From assembly GCA_041665185.1 (NCBI GenBank), contig JBAYJH010000198.1:1-9066 (forward strand): a stretch of DNA of 9,066 nt, read 5' to 3'. The stretch comes from JACRAR01 sp041665185. Its GTDB lineage: Bacteria; Pseudomonadota; Gammaproteobacteria; Burkholderiales; Rhodocyclaceae. The notes beneath the pieces were generated by a model. It had not been told where the DNA came from. It saw only the letters and a program-made list of their open reading frames with translations, and ran no database searches. A program made the translations under genes and the position numbers. This document shows, one piece after another, positions 1 to 6,070 of this stretch; the stretch's first letter is position 1; the number at the start of each line of letters is the position of its first letter.

Positions 1-1204
1 CACACAAGCGGTGGCGGCCGGCGACTTCACGCCGCGCGCGGCGCTGGAGACGCATGACGAAATGGGTGTGTTGACCCAGTCGTTCAATCGCATGACCCGC
101 CAGCTCGACGATGCGCGCCAGGAGACCGAGCGGCATCGCGGCGAGGTCGAAGCCGCTCGGTCCTACCTGGAAAGCGTCCTGGCCAACCTCTCGGCAGGCG
201 TGCTGGCCTTTGACGGCGACTTCGTGCTGCGCGCCACCAATCACGGCGCCAGCGCCATTCTCCAGGACAATCTGCGCACCCTGGATGGCATCCCATTGTC
301 AGGATGGAAGCGACACGCGACCCTGGTCGCGGCGATCCATGACGGCTTCGACGGCATTGCGGCGCAAGGACTGCCCGGCAGGGAGTGGCAGCGTCAGATC
401 GACATTCAACTTGGCGAAGGCGCCACCCAGGTGCTGCTGCTGCGGGGCTCGACCTTGCCCGAAGCCGGTGGCGGCGGCTTCGTGGTGGTGTTCGACGACA
501 TCACCGAGCTCATCGCCGCCCAGCGTTCCGCGGCCTGGGGAGAGGTGGCGCGACGCCTGGCCCATGAGATCAAGAATCCGCTGACGCCGATTCAGCTTTC
601 GGCGGAGCGACTGCAACTCAAGCTCGCCGACAAGCTCGATCCGGAAGGCCGGGCGATGCTGGATCGCGCCACCAGGACCATCGTCAATCAGGTCGAGGCG
701 ATGAAGAACATGGTCAATGATTTCCGTGATTATGCCCGCACGCCGCCGGCGCAATTGCAGGCACTCGATCTCAATGCCCTGGTCATGGAAGTGCTGGGCC
801 TCTATGAGAATTCACGCGCCACGCTGACAACCGAACTGGACGCCGGCCTGCCGCGCGTGACAGGCGACCCGACGCAGTTGCGGCAGGTGATCCACAACTT
901 GCTGACCAATGCCGAAGAAGCGGCCGAGGAAGGCGCCGCCTCTGCTGTCCGCCCGGAAATTCTCATCGTCACGCGGCGTGAGGATAAGGGCGTGGTGCTG
1001 GGCGTGAGCGACAACGGCGGCGGATTTCCGGCGCGGATCCTGCCGCACGCCCTGGAACCTTATGTCACCACCAAGGACAAAGGCAGCGGCCTGGGTTTGG
1101 CGATAGTCAAGAAGATAGTCGATGAGCATCACGGTGAAGTCCGAATCTCCAACCGCAAGCCCCACGGCGCGGAAGTATCCATTAGGCTGCCGTTGGCGGC
1201 ATGA
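1..1204 (+). CDS. ntrY: NtrY-like sensor histidine kinase, 5'-truncated by window edge
   Basis: This is the cytoplasmic part of a membrane sensor kinase that autophosphorylates on histidine and passes the phosphate to the response regulator encoded next to it. The open frame enters from the left edge (first full codon at base 2), so the GTG at base 11 is not the start; the sensor and membrane segments lie outside the window. Counting from base 11, residues 1-40 read as the end of a HAMP linker, about 45-170 as a PAS-like domain (FDDITE near 161-166), and 178-245 as HisKA with the H box AHEIKNPLTP (phospho-acceptor H185). The HATPase follows with the N box LLTNAEEA (297-304), G1 DNGGGF (334-339), F-box region PYVTTKDKG and G2 GSGLGLAIV (358-366). 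All catalytic boxes look intact. HAMP, then PAS, then HisKA matches NtrY. The signal sensed cannot be read from this fragment, and the ntrY name rests on architecture and on the adjacent NtrX-like gene. Confidence 0.85.
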   Translation, partial: TQAVAAGDFTPRAALETHDEMGVLTQSFNRMTRQLDDARQETERHRGEVEAARSYLESVLANLSAGVLAFDGDFVLRATNHGASAILQDNLRTLDGIPLSGWKRHATLVAAIHDGFDGIAAQGLPGREWQRQIDIQLGEGATQVLLLRGSTLPEAGGGGFVVVFDDITELIAAQRSAAWGEVARRLAHEIKNPLTPIQLSAERLQLKLADKLDPEGRAMLDRATRTIVNQVEAMKNMVNDFRDYARTPPAQLQALDLNALVMEVLGLYENSRATLTTELDAGLPRVTGDPTQLRQVIHNLLTNAEEAAEEGAASAVRPEILIVTRREDKGVVLGVSDNGGGFPARILPHALEPYVTTKDKGSGLGLAIVKKIVDEHHGEVRISNRKPHGAEVSIRLPLAA

Positions 1205-1227
1205 CTGAATAGGCTCCAAGAAAAACC

Positions 1228-2484
1228 ATGGCACAAATACTCGTAGTCGATGATGAAATGGGCATTCGTGAACTGCTGTCGGAAATTCTGACCGACGAGG
1301 GCCACGAAGTCTGGCTGGCCGAAAATGCCGGTGCTGCGCGCTTGGCGCGTAGCGCGGGTCGGCCAGACCTGGTGCTGCTGGATATCTGGATGCCCGATAC
1401 CGACGGGATTACCCTGCTCAAGGAATGGGCCGGCGGCGGCCAATTGACCATGCCGGTGATCATGATGTCGGGGCACGGGACGATCGACACCGCCGTCGAA
1501 GCCACCCGGATCGGTGCGCTGGATTTTCTGGAAAAGCCGATTGCCTTGCAGAAATTGCTCGGTGCGGTGAAGAAGGGCCTGGCCAAGGCCCCGATGCTGG
1601 CGGCCGGAAGCTTGTCGCTGACGGCCTTTGTCCGCTCGGCACCGTTGCGCGACCTCAGGAAGCGCCTGGAGCAGGTGGCATCCAAGAGCCGGTCGGTGAT
1701 GTTCCGGTCTGCACCCGGCGGCATCGTCGAGTTGGTCGCACGAACCTTGCACACCCCCGGAAAATCCTGGCTGGATCTGTCGCAGGACAGCGCCCCGCTG
1801 ACGCTGGAAGCCTTGCGGGCGGCCAGCGGCGGTGTGCTGTTCGCCGAAGAACTGGGACATCTGTCGCGCCTGCAACAGAAGAATCTGATCTTCGCCGTCG
1901 AACGCCTGGAGAAATATGAGCTGCGGCTGGTCGCCGCAACGACTCTGGACACGGCGGCGCTGCTGGCACAGGGGTGGGAGGAACCGCAGCTCAACTACTT
2001 GTTCGATGTTTGGCTCGGCGTGCCGGCACTGGCCGAGCTGCGCGACGAAATTCCGGAAATCGCCAGCCATCTCCTGACCCAGCTGATCGAATCCGGGGAA
2101 GTCTCCGCCCGGCGTTTTTCCACTGCGGCGCTCAATGCATTACGCCAGCATGCCTGGCCGGGAGGTTACGGAGAGCTCAAGAGCGCCGTGAAATCGTTGA
2201 CCGTGACTGCCCTGGAAGAGGAGATTCTGCCCGAAGATGTGTTGCGCCTGATCACTTTGGCCAGGTCCACCAGCATTGCCGCGGCCGGCCTGCCACCCGA
2301 AGTCCTGATGTTGCCGCTGCGCGAAGCGCGCGAGACCTTCGAGCGCCTCTACTTCGAGCATCACATCCGCCTCGACGGCGCCAACATGACCCGTCTGGCC
2401 GAAAAGACCGGCCTGGAGCGGACTCACCTATACCGCAAGTTCAAGGATCTCGGATTGCGCCCGGGCAAGAAGGAGGAGGGCTAG
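1228..2484 (+). CDS. ntrX: NtrX-like response regulator with degenerate AAA+ domain, Fis-type HTH
   Basis: This is the partner regulator of the upstream kinase, 23 bp downstream and surely co-transcribed. The receiver domain (residues 1-120) is complete: acidic D8/D9, phospho-acceptor D52, S81 and K103. The C-terminus (about 365-410) is a Fis-type DNA-binding helix-turn-helix (NMTRLAEKTGLERTHLYRKF). The middle (about 135-345) aligns by eye with a sigma54-activator AAA+ domain but lacks its working parts. The Walker A position reads RSAPGGIVELVAR without a GK[ST]. The segment that should hold GAFTGA is missing. Walker B reads GGVLFAEE instead of GGTLFLDE. The sensor II motif WPGNVREL is WPGGYGEL. 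At 418 residues it is shorter than typical NtrX/NtrC (about 450-480). It probably binds DNA in a phosphorylation-dependent way without remodelling sigma54 polymerase; that is inference. The start has only a weak purine-rich ribosome-binding site (AAGAAAAA, 1218-1225). Confidence 0.85.
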   Translation: MAQILVVDDEMGIRELLSEILTDEGHEVWLAENAGAARLARSAGRPDLVLLDIWMPDTDGITLLKEWAGGGQLTMPVIMMSGHGTIDTAVEATRIGALDFLEKPIALQKLLGAVKKGLAKAPMLAAGSLSLTAFVRSAPLRDLRKRLEQVASKSRSVMFRSAPGGIVELVARTLHTPGKSWLDLSQDSAPLTLEALRAASGGVLFAEELGHLSRLQQKNLIFAVERLEKYELRLVAATTLDTAALLAQGWEEPQLNYLFDVWLGVPALAELRDEIPEIASHLLTQLIESGEVSARRFSTAALNALRQHAWPGGYGELKSAVKSLTVTALEEEILPEDVLRLITLARSTSIAAAGLPPEVLMLPLREARETFERLYFEHHIRLDGANMTRLAEKTGLERTHLYRKFKDLGLRPGKKEEG

Positions 2485-2519
2485 AACCTCTTGGCGGGCG
2501 TTCGTCCGGCATATGGGCG

Positions 2520-2525
2520 TAAAAT
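2520..2525 (+). promoter_or_regulatory. Candidate -10 box of a hemE promoter
   Basis: TAAAAT preceded by GGGCG and followed by GC matches five of six bases of the sigma70 -10 consensus. It lies in the 77-bp gap between the regulator gene and hemE, 36 bp before the hemE start. No -35 box stands at 16-18 bp: TTGGCG at 2491-2496 is 23 bp away and TTCGTC at 2501-2506 is 13 bp away. A similar GGG-T-TAAGATGC block precedes the restriction gene. hemE could also be read from the upstream operon. Confidence 0.35.
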
Positions 2526-2561
2526 GCATCAACCATAAAACCCGCAAAGGTTGCCGACTTC

Positions 2562-3638
2562 ATGACCCGCCCAAAAAATGACACATTCCTGCGCGCCCTG
2601 CTGCGCCAGCCGGTTGAACACACCCCTGTCTGGTTGATGCGCCAGGCCGGCCGCTATCTTCCCGAGTACTGCGAAACGCGCCGGCGAGCCGGCAATTTCA
2701 TGAATCTTTGCAAGTCCCCCAGCATGGCCTGCGAGGTGACCCTGCAACCCTTGGCGCGCTTTGAGCTCGACGCGGCCATCCTGTTCTCGGACATCCTCAC
2801 CGTGCCCGACGCGATGGGGCTCGGGTTGTATTTCGCCGAGGGCGAAGGACCGAAATTCGAGCGACCGCTGCGCGAGGAATGGGAGATTCGTGCGCTGGCC
2901 CCGCCCGATCCCTATGACCATCTACGCTATGTCATGGACGCGGTGACGGAAATCCGCAAGGCGCTGGACAACTCCGTACCCTTGATAGGTTTTTCCGGCA
3001 GCCCGTTTACGTTGGCCTGCTACATGATAGAGGGCGGCGCCTCGGACGACTTCCGTCGCGTCAAGACCATGCTCTACGATCGTCCCGACCTGCTGCATCA
3101 TGTCCTCGACGTGACGACCCGCTCGGTGATCGCCTATCTCAATGCCCAGATCGAATCCGGCGCCCAGGCGGTGATGATTTTCGACACCTGGGGCGGCGCG
3201 CTGTCGCACCGGGCCTATCGCGAATTCTCTCTCGCTTATTTGCAGCGCATCGTCGCCGGTTTGATCAAGGAATATGACGGCGAGCGGGTACCCAGCATCG
3301 TGTTTACCAAGGGCGGCGGACAGTGGCTGGAGGACATTGCCGCCATCGGCTGCGATGCGGTCGGCCTGGACTGGACCTCCAGCCTCGGCGAGTCGCGCCG
3401 GCGCGTCGCCGACCGTATCTGCCTGCAAGGAAATCTCGACCCGGTCGCGCTATTTGCCTCGCCCGAAGCGATCGCCGCCGAAGCCAGGCGAGTCCTTGAT
3501 GATTTTCATTCGGCCGGTCCGGGCGGTGGGCACGTCTTCAATCTGGGCCATGGCATATCCCAATTCACGTCGCCCGAGAATGTGTCCGTGTTGGTAAACA
3601 CAGTTCACGAATACAGCAGGCGATTTCACACGCCTTAA
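2562..3638 (+). CDS. hemE: Uroporphyrinogen III decarboxylase
   Basis: This cytosolic, cofactor-free enzyme removes the four acetate carboxyl groups of uroporphyrinogen III to give coproporphyrinogen III, the branch point that commits the tetrapyrrole pathway to heme. The 358-residue length is normal for bacterial HemE. Both family signatures are present: PVWLMRQAGRYLPEY (residues 22-36, with R27 and R31 in the substrate pocket) and GFSGSPFTLACYMIEGG (143-159, with Y154). The catalytic aspartate is D77 in LFSDIL, and H330 lies in the C-terminal GHGI motif. The ATG at 2562 is preceded by AAAGG (2546-2550), a slightly long 11-bp gap. The gene starts 77 bp after the regulator gene and is followed by two hairpins and a long non-coding region, so it is probably its own unit or the last gene of the upstream operon. 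Nothing in it looks damaged. Confidence 0.97.
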   Translation: MTRPKNDTFLRALLRQPVEHTPVWLMRQAGRYLPEYCETRRRAGNFMNLCKSPSMACEVTLQPLARFELDAAILFSDILTVPDAMGLGLYFAEGEGPKFERPLREEWEIRALAPPDPYDHLRYVMDAVTEIRKALDNSVPLIGFSGSPFTLACYMIEGGASDDFRRVKTMLYDRPDLLHHVLDVTTRSVIAYLNAQIESGAQAVMIFDTWGGALSHRAYREFSLAYLQRIVAGLIKEYDGERVPSIVFTKGGGQWLEDIAAIGCDAVGLDWTSSLGESRRRVADRICLQGNLDPVALFASPEAIAAEARRVLDDFHSAGPGGGHVFNLGHGISQFTSPENVSVLVNTVHEYSRRFHTP

Positions 3639-3642
3639 TCCT

Positions 3643-3656
3643 CGCCGGATTCGGCG
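3643..3656 (+). other. Short hairpin just after hemE
   Basis: CGCCG (3643-3647) and CGGCG (3652-3656) form a perfect 5-bp stem around the loop GATT, 4 bp after the hemE stop codon. No T run follows, so it is not a classical intrinsic terminator. It could protect the hemE mRNA 3' end or be chance in GC-rich DNA. Confidence 0.3.
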
Positions 3657-3696
3657 GTCTGACCAGAGGGTTCGGTTGGATCGCCGTGTAATCAAG

Positions 3697-3720
3697 GCCG
3701 GTTTGCCCCCCGAAACCGGC
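3697..3720 (+). terminator. Inverted repeat, possible hemE terminator without U-tract
   Basis: GCCGGTTT (3697-3704) and AAACCGGC (3713-3720) are perfect 8-bp inverted arms around an 8-base C-rich loop, 58 bp after the hemE stop. The next bases are GCCAGTGCTT, with no T run, so strand-independent termination is uncertain. It separates hemE from the DnaA-box region and priA. It could be a transcription stop working with Rho, an mRNA-stabilising structure, or a protein-binding site. Confidence 0.4.
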
Positions 3721-3733
3721 GCCAGTGCTTGAC

Positions 3734-3742
3734 TTATGCACA
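3734..3742 (+). promoter_or_regulatory. DnaA box (TTATGCACA)
   Basis: TTATGCACA is an exact match to the DnaA-box consensus TTATNCACA. It is the first of two candidate boxes upstream of priA. A 9-mer with one free base occurs by chance now and then, but the position in a non-coding stretch beside an AT-rich patch and a second near-consensus box makes a real DnaA site plausible. Confidence 0.45.
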
Positions 3743-3810
3743 GAAACGCGGTCCACCAGGAATTATCCGGCCCATTCCCCCGGGAATATTTACAGGCGCT
3801 GCATGCCATT

Positions 3811-3829
3811 GATTATTAATACGATTATT
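3811..3829. repeat. Tandem-like direct repeat GATTATT in AT-rich patch
   Basis: GATTATT occurs at 3811-3817 and again at 3823-3829, 12 bp apart start to start, inside the most AT-rich stretch of the window. Spaced AT-rich repeats of this kind between DnaA boxes resemble a DNA-unwinding element, but two copies are few and chance is possible. Confidence 0.35.
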
Positions 3830-3909
3830 GGCATTAGAAATCGCTTACTTAGGCGTATCGCCTTGTCTGGGGCCGATCTGCGCGAATATCCCGGGAATTG
3901 CTCACAAAT

Positions 3910-3918
3910 CTATCCACA
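3910..3918 (+). promoter_or_regulatory. Near-consensus DnaA box (CTATCCACA)
   Basis: CTATCCACA differs from the strong DnaA box TTATCCACA only at the first base. It has the same orientation as the box at 3734-3742, 176 bp further on, and lies 104 bp before the priA start. It could contribute to DnaA control of priA or be a relic of an origin-like region. Confidence 0.35.
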
Positions 3919-4022
3919 GGGGCGGTGGGTAAAGGCATTTTCCTTTGCGGGCAATGGATTAGAAGGTAATGCCAAAGTTGGATCGACGATAGTCAGGCAA
4001 GCATCTGATCGTTGAAGGAAGC

Positions 4023-6014
4023 ATGAAGATTCTACGAGTCGCTCTGGATATTCCGCTGCCGCGTCTGTTCGATTACCTGTCGACGGATGCGCAGCCGGAA
4101 GATGTCGGCCGCTGCGTCCGGGTGCCATTCGGCAGCGGCGAGAAGATCGGCGTCATCGTCGCGCTCGCCGACAGCAGCGAGCAAGCACCGGACAAGCTCA
4201 AGCCGGCCGGCGAAATCTTGCGCGGGTTGCCGGCGTTGCCGCAGGACTGGCTGGCGCTGACGGATTTTTGCAGCCGCTATTACCAGCATCCGCTCGGCGA
4301 GGTCATGACCCTGGCCCTGCCGCCGCATCTGCGGCGCGGCAAGCTGCCGGCGAAACGCAAAGCCAAGCCTGGACAAACTCAAGCACCGGCGCCGACCCTG
4401 CCCGTGCTGCATCCGGAGCAACTCGTTGCGGTAGATGCGATTGCCGCCGGATTCGGCCGCTATGCCGCCTTCCTGCTGCATGGCATCACCGGCAGCGGCA
4501 AGACCGAAGTGTATCTGCGCCTGATCGAACAAGTCCTGGCGCAAGGCAAACAGGCGCTGATGCTGGTGCCGGAGATCGCCCTGACGCCGCAACTCGAAGG
4601 CCGCGTGGCCGAGCGTTTTCCGCAAGCACGGGTGGTTTCCGCCCACAGCGGCATGGCCGATGCGGCGCGGGCGCGCGGCTTCCTCGACGCCCTCGAAGGC
4701 CGCGCCGACATCCTGCTTGGGACGCGCCTGGCGGTGTTCGCGCCGATGCCCCGGCTCGGCCTGATCGTCATCGACGAGGAGCACGATTCGTCCTTCAAGC
4801 AACAGGAAGGTCTGCGCTACTCGGCGCGCGATGTCGCGGTGTGGCGCGCCCATCAACGGGGCATTCCCGTGGTGCTGGGTTCGGCGACGCCGTCGCTGGA
4901 AACCTTCTACCATGCGCGCCGGGACGGGGGTCGTTACAAGCTGCTGGAACTGACCCAGCGCGCCGTCGCCATCGCGCCGCCGACGGTGCGCTGCATCGAC
5001 ACCCGCCGCGAAAAACTTCAGGACGGCATGAGCGCCGCCATGCTGGCAGCCATCGCCACCCGGCTGGAACGCGGCGAGCAAAGCCTGATTTTCCTCAACC
5101 GGCGTGGTTACGCGCCGGTGCTGGCCTGCCCCGCCTGCGGCTGGGTGAGCCGCTGCCGGCGCTGTGCGGCGAATCTGGTGGTGCATCTGGCGGACAAGCG
5201 TTTGCGCTGCCATCACTGCGGTTGCGAGGAAGCCATCCCCCGGCAGTGCCCCGGCTGCGGCAACGTCGACATTCATCCCTTCGGCCGCGGCACCCAGCGG
5301 CTCGAAGAATCGCTGGCCGCGCGTTTTCCGGCGGCGCGCATCCTGCGCGTCGACCGCGATTCGGCCAGCACCCCGGCCAAATGGCAGGCGATCCTGGAGA
5401 CCATCCACGGCGGCCGCGCCGATATCCTGATCGGCACCCAGATGCTGGCCAAGGGCCACGACTTTCCCATGCTCACCCTGGTCGGCGTGGTCGGCGCCGA
5501 CGCGGCGCTGTTCGCCGCCGATTTCCGCGCGCCGGAGCGCCTCCTCAGCCAGTTGATGCAGGTCGGCGGTCGCAGCGGCCGCGCCGCGCTGCCCGGCGAA
5601 GTGCTGATCCAGACCGAATATCCGGCGCACCCGTTGTATCAAGCCCTCGAAAAACACGACTTCGCCCGCTTCGCCGCCAGTCAGCTCGCCGAGCGGCGCG
5701 CCGCCGGCTTTCCGCCCTTCACTTTTCAGGCCTTGTTGCGCGCCGAGGCCAGGCAACTCGAAACTTCGCTGGCCTTCCTCAAGACCGCTGTCGAAGCCGC
5801 ACGCACCCTGCTGCCCGCCGGCGTGAGTCTCTACGACCCGGTGCCGATGCGCCTGTTTCGCGTCATGGCCCTGGAGCGCGCGCAACTGCTCACCGAGTCG
5901 GCCAGTCGTCCGGCGCTGCGAGCCTTCCTGACAGCCTGGGTCGAGCAGTTGTACAAACTCAAGGCGCCGAGGGATCTGCGCTGGCATCTGGATGTCGACC
6001 CGCTGGAGTTTTGA
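4023..6014 (+). CDS. priA: Primosomal protein N' (replication restart DNA helicase PriA)
   Basis: PriA is a superfamily 2 3'-to-5' helicase that recognises abandoned replication forks and D-loops and reloads the replisome through the other primosome proteins. Residues 1-100 form the 3'-DNA-binding domain. The helicase core has Walker A GITGSGKT (154-161), the DEEH box (251-254) and GSATPSLE (286-293). The zinc-binding insert carries all eight cysteines (C369, C372, C378, C381, C396, C399, C409, C412). The second helicase lobe includes GTQMLAKGHDFP (471-482) and QVGGRSGRA (513-521). At 663 residues it is shorter than E. coli PriA (about 730) but complete, as in other betaproteobacteria. The ATG at 4023 has a good ribosome-binding site (GAAGGAAG, 4014-4021). 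It is monocistronic on its left side and followed after 56 bp by the restriction enzyme gene. Its non-coding upstream region has possible DnaA sites. Confidence 0.97.
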   Translation: MKILRVALDIPLPRLFDYLSTDAQPEDVGRCVRVPFGSGEKIGVIVALADSSEQAPDKLKPAGEILRGLPALPQDWLALTDFCSRYYQHPLGEVMTLALPPHLRRGKLPAKRKAKPGQTQAPAPTLPVLHPEQLVAVDAIAAGFGRYAAFLLHGITGSGKTEVYLRLIEQVLAQGKQALMLVPEIALTPQLEGRVAERFPQARVVSAHSGMADAARARGFLDALEGRADILLGTRLAVFAPMPRLGLIVIDEEHDSSFKQQEGLRYSARDVAVWRAHQRGIPVVLGSATPSLETFYHARRDGGRYKLLELTQRAVAIAPPTVRCIDTRREKLQDGMSAAMLAAIATRLERGEQSLIFLNRRGYAPVLACPACGWVSRCRRCAANLVVHLADKRLRCHHCGCEEAIPRQCPGCGNVDIHPFGRGTQRLEESLAARFPAARILRVDRDSASTPAKWQAILETIHGGRADILIGTQMLAKGHDFPMLTLVGVVGADAALFAADFRAPERLLSQLMQVGGRSGRAALPGEVLIQTEYPAHPLYQALEKHDFARFAASQLAERRAAGFPPFTFQALLRAEARQLETSLAFLKTAVEAARTLLPAGVSLYDPVPMRLFRVMALERAQLLTESASRPALRAFLTAWVEQLYKLKAPRDLRWHLDVDPLEF

Positions 6015-6036
6015 GCTTGCTTGTGGCATCTCGGGT

Positions 6037-6042
6037 TAAGAT
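6037..6042 (+). promoter_or_regulatory. Candidate -10 box for the restriction-modification gene
   Basis: TAAGAT, preceded by GGGT and followed by GC, resembles the block before hemE. It lies 28 bp before the start codon. No -35 box has good spacing: TTGAGC (6011-6016) is 20 bp away and TTGCTT (6017-6022) 14 bp away. If used, transcription would begin near 6049, inside the left arm of the inverted repeat. Confidence 0.3.
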
Positions 6043-6068
6043 GCGATCTTCATAACGCCGAAGATCGC
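6043..6068. promoter_or_regulatory. Perfect 9-bp inverted repeat over the RBS of the restriction gene
   Basis: GCGATCTTC (6043-6051) and GAAGATCGC (6060-6068) are perfect reverse complements around the 8-base spacer ATAACGCC. The right arm contains the only purine-rich ribosome-binding site (GAAGA, 6060-6064) and ends 2 bp before the ATG at 6071. As DNA it is a good operator candidate overlapping the predicted transcription start. As RNA it would fold into a hairpin hiding the ribosome-binding site. Either role would keep the toxic nuclease low. The function is inferred; the repeat itself is directly visible. Confidence 0.6.
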
Positions 6069-6070
6069 CC

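Larger units (their letters stand above)
3639..4022. other. 384-bp non-coding region between hemE and priA
   Basis: I find no credible gene here. The one longer open frame (GTG at 3725 to 4015) has no ribosome-binding site, codon use unlike the neighbours and no recognisable protein. The region holds two hairpins (3643-3656 and 3697-3720), a consensus DnaA box (3734-3742), a one-mismatch DnaA box (3910-3918), an AT-rich core around 3805-3850, a small AGGCG/CGCCT hairpin (3851-3863) and the palindrome TCCCGGGA (3889-3896). Its composition is clearly more AT-rich than the genes on both sides. I could not place a convincing priA promoter. Confidence 0.6.

Noticed and set aside
1129..2070. 313-residue antisense frame over the regulator gene
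   Set aside because: The + strand regulator has a clear receiver and helix-turn-helix; the antisense product shows no domain.
3725..4015. 96-residue open frame in the hemE-priA spacer
   Set aside because: GTG start without a ribosome-binding site, composition unlike the neighbouring genes, and it runs through the DnaA boxes and palindromes; non-coding is more likely.
4032..6029. 665-residue antisense open frame covering all of priA
   Set aside because: It mirrors priA in high-GC DNA, is low in hydrophobic order and rich in Q, R, G and A, and has no recognisable motifs. priA has all its catalytic motifs on the + strand.
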